NCBI GenBank assembly: GCA_947000775.1
Contig: CAMQGK010000328.1
Coordinates: 1,446,001 to 1,510,000 of the forward strand
Reading direction: 5' to 3'
DNA: 64,000 nucleotides
Origin: Pterois miles
Taxonomy: Eukaryota > Chordata > Actinopteri > Perciformes > Scorpaenidae
The notes beneath the pieces were generated by a model, which worked only from the letters and a program-made list of their open reading frames with translations, did not search any database and was not told where the DNA came from. Position numbers and translations under genes: made by a program. This document shows, piece after piece, positions 23,972 through 36,700 of the stretch. The stretch's first letter is position 1, and each line of letters starts with the position of its first letter.

Positions 23972-24714
23972 CCTGGATGATGTCTCATTGGAGCCCCACC
24001 CCTGTGACTTCCTGTTATTTCCTGTCTTTGTTTTTGGTTTTTTACTAGTTTTAGAGCGTCCTTCTCCAAAACAACTGTAAGACTCGCTTTGGTTTTGTAA
24101 ATAAAGTTGTTTGATTCCATGTTGGCTTGTTCAACTCATTCCCTCTTTAAACGTCACAGTGACATCACTCCACTCGGCTCTTCCTGATATCGATGCAAAC
24201 CATCAAAGTGCTGCCCAGAAAGTGAAATCTTCATGTTTTAACATCACATCATGTTTTTTCATCAGTTTGTTTTGAAAGATTTGCTGGAGTTGCTGAGAAT
24301 TTTTATTCAGACGTGTCATAGACGAACGTGTCATAGACGAACGTGTCATAGACGAACGGGTCATAGACGAACGGGTCATAGACGAACGGGTCATAGACGA
24401 ACGGGTCATAGAAGAACAGATTAACAATAAACAGATTATAGATGAACAGACACTAGATTAACACAGTTTAACAGATTATTGTATAATCTGTAAATAGCAG
24501 TAAACACTTAGAGGAATATCTCATTGTTTCAGAGCTGCAATAGATAGTTCATTTGTACATTAAGATTATAAGATCTATGATATAACCCGGTGGGGATAAA
24601 CCAACCAGCTTTCTGTTAAAAGGGTCTAATTCTCAGTCCTACTGGTATTACTCAGGATTGCTGAAAACTGTTTAAACTGGTGACAAGGAGACATATACTG
24701 TATAACAACTCACT
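23972..24714. other. eif4a3 3' flank
   Basis: eif4a3 3' UTR to about 24120, then a non-coding stretch containing the 15-bp repeat (separate entry). No gene seen. Confidence 0.6.
24306..24420. repeat. 15-bp minisatellite
   Basis: Seven to eight copies of cg(t/g)gtcatagacgaa. Being a multiple of three, it gives an illusory SSMTR pentapeptide frame on the minus strand. Confidence 0.92.
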
Positions 24715-27700
24715 CATTTAATAAACAGGAAAAAAAATTGATGAAAAAATTCATAGTTGAAATGTTTAAAATTTCCAAGAAATAAAATTCATTGTATACA
24801 ATTAAGAAAAAATTGATGATAAAGTCACAGTAAACTTAGAAAAATTTGCTGAAAAAAGTCATAGTATAGTATGTTGATAAAATTTATGAAAAAGATAGTA
24901 TGTCGATAAAATTTATTAAATCGCATAGTATGTCAAATTTATTGAAAAATGTCAGCATAGTATCTTGAACAAATTTCGTGAAAAAAAGTCATAGTATAGT
25001 ATGTTGATGGTTGATAAATGTTATGTTGATGAATTTATGAAAAACGTAGTATAGTATGTCGTAAAATTTGATGAAAAAGGTCATAGTATAGTATGTTGAT
25101 CAAATTTATGAAAAACGTAGTATAGTATGTCGTAAAATTTGATGAAAAAGGTCATAGTATAGTATGTTGAGAAATTTGATGAAAAAAAGTCATAGTATAG
25201 TATGTCTAAAAATTTGATGAAAAAAAGTCATAGTATAGTATGTTGAGAAATTTCATGAAAAAAATCATAGCAAAGTATGTTGAGAAATTTCATGAAAAAA
25301 AGCCAGTATAGTATGTCGAAAAAATGTATGTAAATAGTTATAGTAAAGGATTTCGACAAATATGATGAAAAAAGTCATAGTATAGTATGTCGAAAAATTT
25401 CAGAAAAATGAAAAATTTGATGAAAAAAAGTCATAGTATAGTATGTTGAGAAATTTCATGAAAAAACGTCATAGTATAGTATGTCGAAAAATTTGATGAA
25501 AAAAAGTCATAGTATAGTATGTTGAGAAATTTAATGAAAAAAAGTCATAGTATAGTATGTCGAAAAATTTGATGAAAAAAAGTCATAGTATAGTATGTTG
25601 AGAAATTTCATGAAAAAAATCATAGCATAGTATGTTGAGAAATTTCATGAAAAAAAGTCAGTATAGTATGTCGAAAAAATGTATGTAAATAGTTATAGTA
25701 AAGGATTTCGACAAATATGATGAAAAAAGTCATAGTATAGTATGTCGAAAAATTTCATGAAAAAACGTCATAGTATAGTATGTCGAAAAATTTGATGAAA
25801 AAAAGTCATAGTATAGTATGTTGAGAAATTTCATGAAAAAAAGTCATCGTATAGTATATCGAAAAATTTGATGAAAATAAGTCATAGTATAGTATGTCGA
25901 AAAATTTCATGAAAAAAAGTCATAGTATAGTATGTTGAGCAAATTTGATGAAAAAAATCATAGCATAGTATGTTGAGAAATTTCATGAAAAAAAGTCATC
26001 GTATAGTATATTGAAAAATTTCATGAAAATAAGTCATAGTATTGTATATTGAAAAATTTCATGAAAAAAAGTCATAGTATAGTATGTCGACAAATTTGAT
26101 GAAAAAAAGTCATAGTATAGTATGTCGGAAATTTCACGAAAAAAAGTAATATGTCGAAAAATTTGATGAAAAAAGTCATAGTATAGTATGTCGAAAAAAT
26201 TTATGACAATACTTATAGTAAAGTATTTCGACAAATTTGGTGAAAAAAGTCATCGTATAGCATGTCGAAAACTTTCATGAAAAAATGTCATAGTATGTCG
26301 ACAAATTTGCTGAAAAAAAGTCAGTATAGTATGTCGAAAAAAATTATGAAAAACGACATAGTCTCGTATGTTGATAAAATTTATGAAAAAATTCTGTTTA
26401 ATATGTCGAAAGTATGTTGATGAAAAATTCATAGTATAGTATGTTGAAAAATTTGATGAAAAAAGTCTTAGTATGTCGACAAATTTTGATGAAAAAAGTC
26501 ATAGTATAGCATGTCGATAAAATTTATGAAAAAAGTCATAGTATAGTATGTGGCAAAATTTCATGAAAAAAAGTAATAGTACAGTATGTGGCAAAATTTC
26601 ATGAAAAAAAGTAATAGTACAGTATGTCGACAAATTTGATGAAAAAAAGTAATAGTACAGTATGTCGACAAATTTGATGAAAAAAAGTCACAGTATAGTA
26701 TGTCGAAAAAATGTATGTAAATAGTTATAGTAAAGTATTTCGACAAATTTGCTGAAAAAAAGTCATCGTATAGCATGTCAAAAAATTTGATGAAAAAAAG
26801 TCACAGTATAGTATGTCGAAAAATTTCACGAAAAAAGTAATATAATATGTCGAAAAATTTGATGAAAAAAGTCATAGTATTGTATGTTAAAAAATTTCAT
26901 GAAAAAACGTCAAAGTATAGTATGTCGATAAAATTTATGAAAAAAGTCAAGTTAGTATGTCGAAAAAATTTATGACAATACTTATAGTAAAGTATTTCGA
27001 CAAATTTGGTGAAAAAAATCATCGTATGGTATGTCGAAAAAAATTATGAAAAACGACAGTCTCGTATGTCGAACAACTTGATGAAAAAAGTCATAGTATA
27101 GTATGTCAAAAAAATTTATGAAAATAGTTATAGTAAAGTATTTCGACAAATTTGATGAAAAAAGTCATAGTATAGTATGTCGATAGAATTTATGAAAAAA
27201 GTCATAGTATAGTATGTTGATAGAATTTATGAAAAAATTCAGTTTAATATGTCGAAAAATTTGATGAAAAAGTCATAGTATAGTATGTTGATAAAATTTA
27301 TGAAAAAATTCAGTTTAATATGTCGAAAAATTTGATGAAAAAGTCATAGTATAGTATGTTGAAAAATTTCCCGAAAAAAGTCATAGTATAGTATGTCGAC
27401 AAATTTAGCCAAAACAAGTCATAGTATAGTATGTCGAGAAATTTCATGAAAAAAAGTCATAGTATAGTATGTCGAAAAAATGTATGTAAATAGTTATACT
27501 AAAGTATTTCGACAAATTTGCTGAAAAAAAGTCATCGTATAGCATGTTGAAAAATTTCATGAAAAAACGTCATAGTATAGTATGTCGAAAAATTTCATGA
27601 AAAAAGTCATAGTATAGTATGTCGATAAAATTTATGAAAAACGTCATAGTATAGTATGTTGAGAAATTTGATGAAAAAAATCAAAGCATAGTATGTCTAA

Positions 27701-30700
27701 AAAATTTCTGAAAATAGTTATAGTGAAGTATTTATGTGAATTTCCCCACTGTTGGACTAATAAAGGAATATCTTATCTTATCTTCTTTCTACAAATTTGA
27801 TGAAAAAAAGTCATCGTATAGCATGTCGAAAAATTTCATGAAAAAACGGCATAGTGTACTGTCGATAAAATTTCTGAAAAAAGTCATAGTATAGTTTGTT
27901 GTAAAATTTATGAAAACAGTCATAGTAAAGTATGTCGACAAATTTGATGAAAAAAGTCATAGTATAGCATGTCGAAAAATTTCATGAAAAAATGTCATAG
28001 TATAGTATGTCGATAAAATTTATGAAAAAAGTCATAGTATAGTATGTCAAAAAAATGTATGAAAATAGTTATAGGAAAGTATTTCGACAAATTTGATGAA
28101 AAAAGTCATAGTATAGTATGTCGATAGAATTTATGAAAAAAGTTATAGTATAGTATGTTGATAAAATTTATGAAAAAATTCAGTTTAATATGTTGAAAAA
28201 TTTGATGAAAAAAGTCATAGTATAGTATGTTGAAAAATTTCATGAAAAAAGTCATAGTATAGTATGTTGATAAAATTTGATGAAAAAAGTCATAGTATAG
28301 TATGTTGAAAAATTTCATGAAAATAAGTAATAGTATAGTATGTCGCAAAATTTCATGAAAAAAGTCATAGTATAGTATGTTAAAAAATTTCATGAAAAAA
28401 ACGCCATAGTATAGCATGTCGATAAAATTTATGAAAAAAGTCATAGCATAGCATGTCTAAAAAATTTTTGAAAATAGTTACAGTAAAATATTTCGACAAA
28501 TTTGATGAAAAAAGTCATCGTATAGCATGTCGATAAAATTTATGAAAAAAGTCATAGTATAGTATGTCGCAAAATTTCATGAAAAAAAGTAATAGTACAG
28601 TATGTCGACAAATTTGATGAAATGAAGTCACAGTATAGTATGTCGGAAAATTTCACGAAAAAAAGTAATATTATAATATGTCAAAAAATTTGATGAAAAA
28701 AGTCATAGTATTGTATGTTAAAAAATTTCATGAAAAACGGCATAGTATAGTATGTCGATAAAATTTATGAAAAAAGTCATAGTATAGTATGTTGAGAAAT
28801 TTGATGAAAAAAATCAAAGCATAGTATGTCTAAAAAATTTCTGAAAATAGTTATAGTGAAGTATTTATGTGAATTTCCCCACTGTTGGACTAATAAAGGA
28901 ATATCTTATCTTATCTTATTTCTACAAATTTGATGAAAAAAAGTCATCGTATAGCATGTCGAAAAATTTCATGAAAAAACGTCATAGTGTACTATGTCGA
29001 TAAAATTTCTGAAAAAAGTCATAGTATAGTTTGTTGTAAAATTTATGAAAACAGTCATAGTAAAGTATGTCGACAAATTTGATGAAAAAAGTCATAGTAT
29101 GGTATGTTGAAAAATTTCATGAAAAAAAGTCATAGTATAGTATGTTAAAAAATTTCATGAAAAAAAGTCATAGTATAGTATGTCGAAAAATTTCATGAAA
29201 AGTCATAGTAAAGCATGTCGACAAACTTGATGAAAAAAGTCATAGTATAGTATGTTGAAAAATTTCTTGAAAAAACTCATAGTATAGTATGTTGAAAAAA
29301 TGTATGAAAATAGTTATAGTAAAGTATTTCGACAAATTTGATGAAAAAAAGTCATAGTATAGTATGTCGAAAAATTTCATGAAAAAAAGTCATAGTATAG
29401 TATGTTGAAAAATTTCATAAAAAATGTCATAGTATAGTATGTCGATAAAATTTATGAAAAAAGTCATAGTATAGTATGTCAATAAAATTTATGAAAAAAG
29501 TCATAGTATAGTATGTTGAAAAATTTCATGAAAAAAAGTCATAGTATAGTATGTCACAAAATTTCATGAAAAAAAGTCATAGTATAGTATGTCAAAAAAT
29601 TTCATGAAAATAAGTCATAGTATAGTATGTTGAAAAATTTCATGAAAAAAAGTCATAGTATAGTATGTTGAAAAATTTCATGAAAAAAGTCATAGTATAG
29701 TATGTTGAAAAATTTCATGAAAAAAAGTCATAGTATAGTATGTCGCAAAATTTCATAAAAAAAGTCATAGTATAGTATGTTAAAAAATTTCATGAAAAAA
29801 CGCCATAGTATAGCATGTCGATAAAATTTATGAAAAAAGTCATAGCATAGTATGTCTAAAAATTTTTTGAAAATAGTTATAGTAAAATATTTCGACAAAT
29901 TTGATGAAAAAAGTCATCGTATAGCATGTCGATAAAATTTATGAAAAAAGTCATAGTATAGTATGTTGAAAAATTTCATGAAAAAAAGTCATAGTATAGT
30001 ATGTCGCAAAATTTCATAAAAAAAGTCATAGTATAGTATGTTGGAAAATTTCATGAAAAAATGCCATAGTATAGCATGTCGATAAAATTTATGAAAAAAA
30101 GTCATGGTATAATATGTCGAAAAATTTGATGAAAAAAGTCATAGTATAGTATGTCTAAAAATTTTTTGAAAATAGTTATAGTAAAATATTTCGACAAATT
30201 TGATGAAAAAAAGTCATCGTATAGTATGTCGAAAAATTTCATGAAAAAAGTCATAGTGTAGTATGTCGATAAAATTTCTGAAAAAAGTCATAGTATAGTT
30301 TGTTGTAAAATTTATGAAAGTCATAGTAAAGTATGTCGACAAATTTGATGAAAAAAGTCATAGTATGGTATGTTGAAAAATTTCATGAAAAAAAGTCATA
30401 GTATGGTATGTTGAAAAATTTCATGAAAAAACTCATAGTATAGTATGTTGAAAAAATGTATGAAAATAGTTATAGTAAAGTATGTGGAAAACAAATTTGA
30501 TGAAAAAAAGTCATAGTATAGCATGTTGATAAAATTTGATGAAAAAAGTCATAGTATAGTATGTTGAAAAATTTCATGAAATAAGTAATATATATATTAA
30601 AAAATTATAAAAAAGTCATAGTATAGTATGTCGATAAAATTTATGAAAAAGTCAAGAAGGTATAAAAAGGTAAATAAAAATGAAAAATAGCATGTCGATA

Positions 30701-33700
30701 AAATTTATGAAAAAAGTCATAGTATAGTATGTCGAAAAATTTCATGAAAAAAAGTAATAGTACAGTATGTCGACAAATTTGATGAAATGAAGTCACAGTA
30801 TAGTATGTCGGAAAATTTCACGAAAAAAAGTAATATTATAATATGTCGAAAAATTTGATGAAAAAAGTCATAGTATTGTATGTTAAAAAATTTCATGAAA
30901 AATGGCATAGTATAGTATGTCGAAAAAATTTATGAAAAACGTCATAGTATAGTATGTTGAGAAATTTGATGAAAAAAATCAAAGCATAGTAATGTCTAAA
31001 AAATTTCTGAAAATAGTTATAGTGAAGTATTTATGTGAATTTCCCCACTGTTGGACTAATAAAGGAATATCTTATCTTATCTTCTTTCTACAAATTTGAT
31101 GAAAAAAAGTCATCGTATAGCATGTCGAAAAATTTCATGAAAAAACGTCATAGTGTACTATGTCGATAAAATTTCTGAAAAAAGTCATAGTATAGTTTGT
31201 TGTAAAATTTATGAAAAACAGTCATAGTAAAGTATGTCGACAAATTTGATGAAAAAAGTCATAGTATGGTATGTTGAAAAATTTCATGAAAAAAAGTCAT
31301 AGTATGGTATGTTGAAAAATTTCATGAAAAAACTCATAGTATAGTATGTTGAAAAAATGTATGAAAATAGTTATAGTAAAGTATGTCGACAAATTTGATG
31401 AAAAAAAAGTCATCGTATAGTATGTCGAAAAATTTCATGAAAAAAGTCATAGTATAGTATGTTGAGAAATTTCATGAAAAAAAGTCATAGTATAGTATGT
31501 CGATAAAATTTATGAAAAAAAGTCATATATATGTCGAAAAATTTGATGAAAAAGTCATAGTATAGCATATAGTCGAAAAATTTCATGAAAAAAGTAATAG
31601 TATAGTATGTCGACAAATTTGATGAAAAAAAGTCATAGTATAGTATGTTGAAAAAAATGTATGAAAATAGTTATAGTAAAGTATTTCGACAAATTTGCTG
31701 AAAAAAAGTCATCGTATAGCATGTCGAAAAATTTCATGAAAAAAAGTCACAGTATAGTATGTCGGAAAATTTCATGAAAAAAGTAATATTATAATATGTC
31801 GAAAAATTTGATGAAAAAAAGTCATAGTATTGTATGTTGAAAAATTTCATGAAAAAAGTCATAGTATAGTATGTCGATAAAATTTATGAAAAAAGTCAAA
31901 GTATAGTATGTCGAAAAAATTTATGAAAATACTTATAGTAAAAGTATTTCGACAAATTTCATGAAAAAAATCATAGTATAGTATGTCGAAATAAAATTAT
32001 GAAAAAAGACATGTATAGTATGTCGAAAAACTTGATGAAAAAAGTCATAGTATAGTATGTCAAAAAAATTTATGAAAATAGTTATAGTAAAAGTATTTCG
32101 ACAAATTTGATGAAAAAAGTCATAGTATAGTATGTCGATAGAATTTATGAAAAAAGTCAGTTTAATATGTTGAAAAATTTGATGAAAAAAGTCATAGTAT
32201 AGTATGTTGAAAAATTTCTCGAAAAAAGTCATAGTATAGTATAAAAAAAAAAGACAAATTTATGAAATGAAGTCACAGTATAGTATGTCGAAAATTTAGA
32301 AAAAAAAATATTTATGTCGAAAAATTTGATGAAAAAACAAGTAAAAAAAATAAAAAAACATAGTATAGTATGTTGAGAAATTTCATGAAAAAAAGTCATA
32401 GTATAGTATGTCTGAAAAAATTTATGAAAATAGTTATAGTAAAGTATTTATTGAATTTCCCCATTTTGGATTAAAAAAGAAAATCTTATCTCTTTTTCGA
32501 CAAATTTGATGAAAAAAAGTCATCGTATAGCATGTCGAAAAATTTCATGAAAAAAAGTCATAGTATAGTATGTCGAAAAAAAATTTATAAAAATAGTCAT
32601 AGTAAAGTATTTCGACAAATTTGATGAAAAAAAGTCATCGTATAGCATGTCGAAAAATTTCATGAAAAAAAGTCATAGTATAGTTTGTTGAAAAATTTCA
32701 TGAAAAAAAGTCATAGTATAGTATGTCGAAAAATTTGATGAAAAAAGTCATAGTATAGTATGTTGAAAAAATGTATGAAAAAAGTCATAGTATAGTATTT
32801 TGAAAAATTTGATGAAAAAAAAGTCATAGTATAGTATGTTGAAAAATTTCATGAAAAAAGTCATAGTATAGTATGTCGATAAAATTTCATGAAAAAAAGT
32901 CATAGTATAGTATGTCGAAAAATTTGATGAAAAAAAGTCATAGTATAGTATGTTGAAAAATTTCATAAAAAATGTCATAGTATAGTATGTCGAAAAAATT
33001 TATAAAAATAGTCATAGTATAGTATGTCGACCAAATTTCATGAAAAAAAGTCATAGTATAGTATGTTGAAAAATTTGATGAAAAAAAGTCATATTATAGT
33101 ATGTTGAAAAAATTTCATGAAAAAAAGTCATAGTATAGTATGTTGAAAAAATTTGATGAAAAAAGTCAGTATAGTATGTCGAAAAATTTCATGAAAAAAG
33201 TCATAGTATAGTATGTTGAAAAATTTCATGAAAAAAGTCATAGTAAAGTATGTCGACAAATTTGATGAAAAAAGTCATAGTATAGTATGTTGAAAAATTT
33301 CTTGAAAAAACTCATAGTATAGTATGTTGAAAAAATGTATGAAAATAGTTATAGTAAAGTATTTCGACAAATTTGATGAAAAAAAGTCATCGTATAGTAT
33401 GTCGAAAAATTTCATGAAAAAAAGTCATAGTATAGTATGTCGAAAAATTTCATGAAAGAAAGTCATAGTATAGTATGTCGAAAAATTTGATGAAAAAGTG
33501 ATAGTATAGTATGTTGAAAAATTTCATAAAAAATGTCATAGTATAGTATGTCGATAAAATTTATGAAAAAAGTCATAGTATAGTATGTAAATTAAAAAAA
33601 AAAAAAACCAAAAAATAAAAAAAAATTCCCAAAAAAACTCACAAAATTTCATGAAAAGAAAGTCATAGTATAGTATGTTGAAAAATTTCATGAAAAAAAG

Positions 33701-36700
33701 TCAGTATAGTATGTCGATAAAATTTAATGAAAGTAAGTCATAGTATAGTATGTTGAAAAATTTCATGAAAAAAAGTCATAGTATAGTATGTCGAAAAATT
33801 TCATGAAAAAATGTCATAGTATAGTATGTCGAAAAAATTTATAAAAATAGTCATAGTATAGTATGTCGCAGAATTTCATGAAAAAAAGTCATAATATAGT
33901 ATGTCGAAAAATTTTTTGATAAAAAGTCATAGTATAGTATGTTGACAAACTTGATGAAAAAAGTCATAGTATAGTATGTTGAGAAATTTCATGAAAAAAA
34001 TCATAGTATAGTATGTCGAAAAAATTTATGAAAATAGTTATAGTAAAGTATTTTGACAAATTTGATGAAAAAAAGTCATCGTATAGCATTAAAAAAAAAA
34101 AAAAAAATATAAAAATTTTATGAAAAAAGTCATAGTATAGTATGTCGATAAAATTTATGAAAAAAGTCATAGTATAGTATGTTGCCAAAAAAATGTATAA
34201 AAATAGTTATAGGAAAGTATTTCCAAATTGATGAAAAAAGTCATAGTATAGTATGTCGACAAATTTGATGAAAAAAGTCATAGTATAGTATGTTGATAAA
34301 ATTTATGAAAAAATTCGGTTTAATATGTCGAAAAATTTGATGAAAAAGTCATAGTATAGTATGTCGAAAAATTTCATGAAAAAAAAAAAAAAAAAAGTAA
34401 TAGTATAGTATGTCGACAAATTTGATGAAAAAAAGTCATAGTATAGTATGTCTGATAAAATTTCATGAAAAAAGTCATAGTATAGTATGTTAAAAAATTT
34501 CATGAAAAAAACGCCATAGTATAGCATGTCGATAAAATTTATGAAAAAAGTCATAGTATAATATGTCGATAAAATTTATGAAAAAAGTCTAAAAATTTTT
34601 GAAAATAGTTACAGTAAAATATTTCGACAAATTTGATGAAAAAAGTCATCGTATAGCATGTCGATAAAATTTATGAAAAAAGTCATAGTATAGTATGTCG
34701 CAAAATTTCATGAAAAAAGTAATAGTACAGTATGTCGACAAATTTGATGAAATGAAGTCACAGTATAGTATGTCGGAAAATTTCACGAAAAAAAGTAATA
34801 TTATAATATGTCGAAAAATTTGATGAAAAAAGTCATAGTATTGTATGTTAAAAAATTTCATGAAAAAACGTCAAAGTATAGTATGATCGATAAAATTTAT
34901 GAAAAAAGTCATAGTATAGTATGTCGAAAAAATTTATGACAATACTTATAGTAAAGTATTTCGACAAATTTGGTGAAAAAAGTCATCGTATAAAATCGTA
35001 AAAAATTTCATGAAAAACGGCATAGTATAGTATGTCGATAAAATTTATGAAAAACGTCATAGTTTAGTTGTTGAGAAATTTGAAAAAAAATCAAAGCATA
35101 GTATGTCTAAAAAATTTCTGAAAATAGTTATAGTGAAGTATTTATGTGAATTTCCCCACTGTTGGACTAATAAAGGAATATCTTATCTTATCTTATTTCT
35201 ACAAATTTGATGAAAAAAAGTCATCGTATAGCATGTCGAAAAATTTCATGAAAAAACGTCATAGTGTACTATGTCGATAAAATTTCTGAAAAAAGTCAGA
35301 GTATAGTTTGTTGTAAAATTTATGAAAAACAGTCATAGTAAAGTATGTCGACAAATTTGATGAAAAAAGTCATAGTATAGTATGTTAAAAAATGTCATGA
35401 AAAAAAGTCATAGTATAGTATGTTGAAAAAATTTCATGAAAAAGTCATAGTAAAGCATGTCGACAAATTTGATGAAAAAAAAGTCATAGTATAGTATGTT
35501 GAAAAATTTCTTGAAAAAAACTCATAGTATAGTATGTTGAAAAAATGTATGAAAATAGTTATAGTAAAGTATGTCGACAAATTTGATGAAAAAAAGTCAT
35601 AGTATAGTATGTCGAAAAATTTCATGAAAAAAAGTCATAGTATAGTATGTCGAGAAATTTCATGAAAAAAGTCATAGTATAGTATGTTGAAAAATTTCAT
35701 GAAAAAAAGTCATAGTATAGTATGTTGAAAAATTTGATGAAAAAGTCATAGTATAGTATGTCGATAAAATTTATGAAAAAGTCAGTATATGTCGAAAAAT
35801 TTGATGAAAAAGTCATAGTATAGTATGTTGAAAAATTTCATAAAAAATGTCATAGTATAGTATGTCGATAAAATTTATGAAAAAAGTCATGGTATAGTAT
35901 GTCGCCAAATTTCATGAAAAAAAGTCATATTATAGTATGTCGAAAAATTTCATGAAAAAAAGTCATAGTATAGTATGTTGAAAAATTTCATGAAAAAAAG
36001 TCATAGTATAGTATGTTAAAAAATTTCATGAAAAAAAGTCATAGTATAGTATGTTGAAAAATTTCATGAAAAAAAGTCATAGTATAGTATGTTGAAAAAT
36101 TTGATGAAAAAAGTCATAGTATAGTATGTTGAAAAATTTCATGAAAAAAAGTAATAGTATAGTATGTCGAAAAATTTGATAAAAAAAGTCATAGTATAGT
36201 ATGTTAAAAAATTTCATGAAAAAACGGCATAGTATAATATGTCGATAAAATTTATGAAAAAAGTCATGGTATAGTATGTCGACAAAATTTATGAAAAACG
36301 TCATAGTATAGTATGTTGAAAAATTTGATGAAAAAAATCAAAGTATAGTATGTTGAAAAATTTCATGAAAAAAAGTATGTATAGTATGTCGCAAAATTTC
36401 ATACAAAAAGTCATCGTATAGCATGTCGATAAAATTTCATGAAAAAAGTCATAGTATAGTATGTCGATAAAATTTCATGAAAAAAAGTCATAGTATAGTA
36501 TGTCTGAAAAATTTCTTGAAAAAAGTTATAGTATAGTATGTCGCACAAATTTGATGAAAAAAGTCATAGTACAGTATGTCGACAAAATTTATGAAAAAAA
36601 GTCATAGTATAGTATGTCGCAAAATTTCATGAAAAAAAGTAATATTATAATATGTCGAAAAATTTGATGAAAAAAGTCATAGTATTGTATGTTAAAAAAT

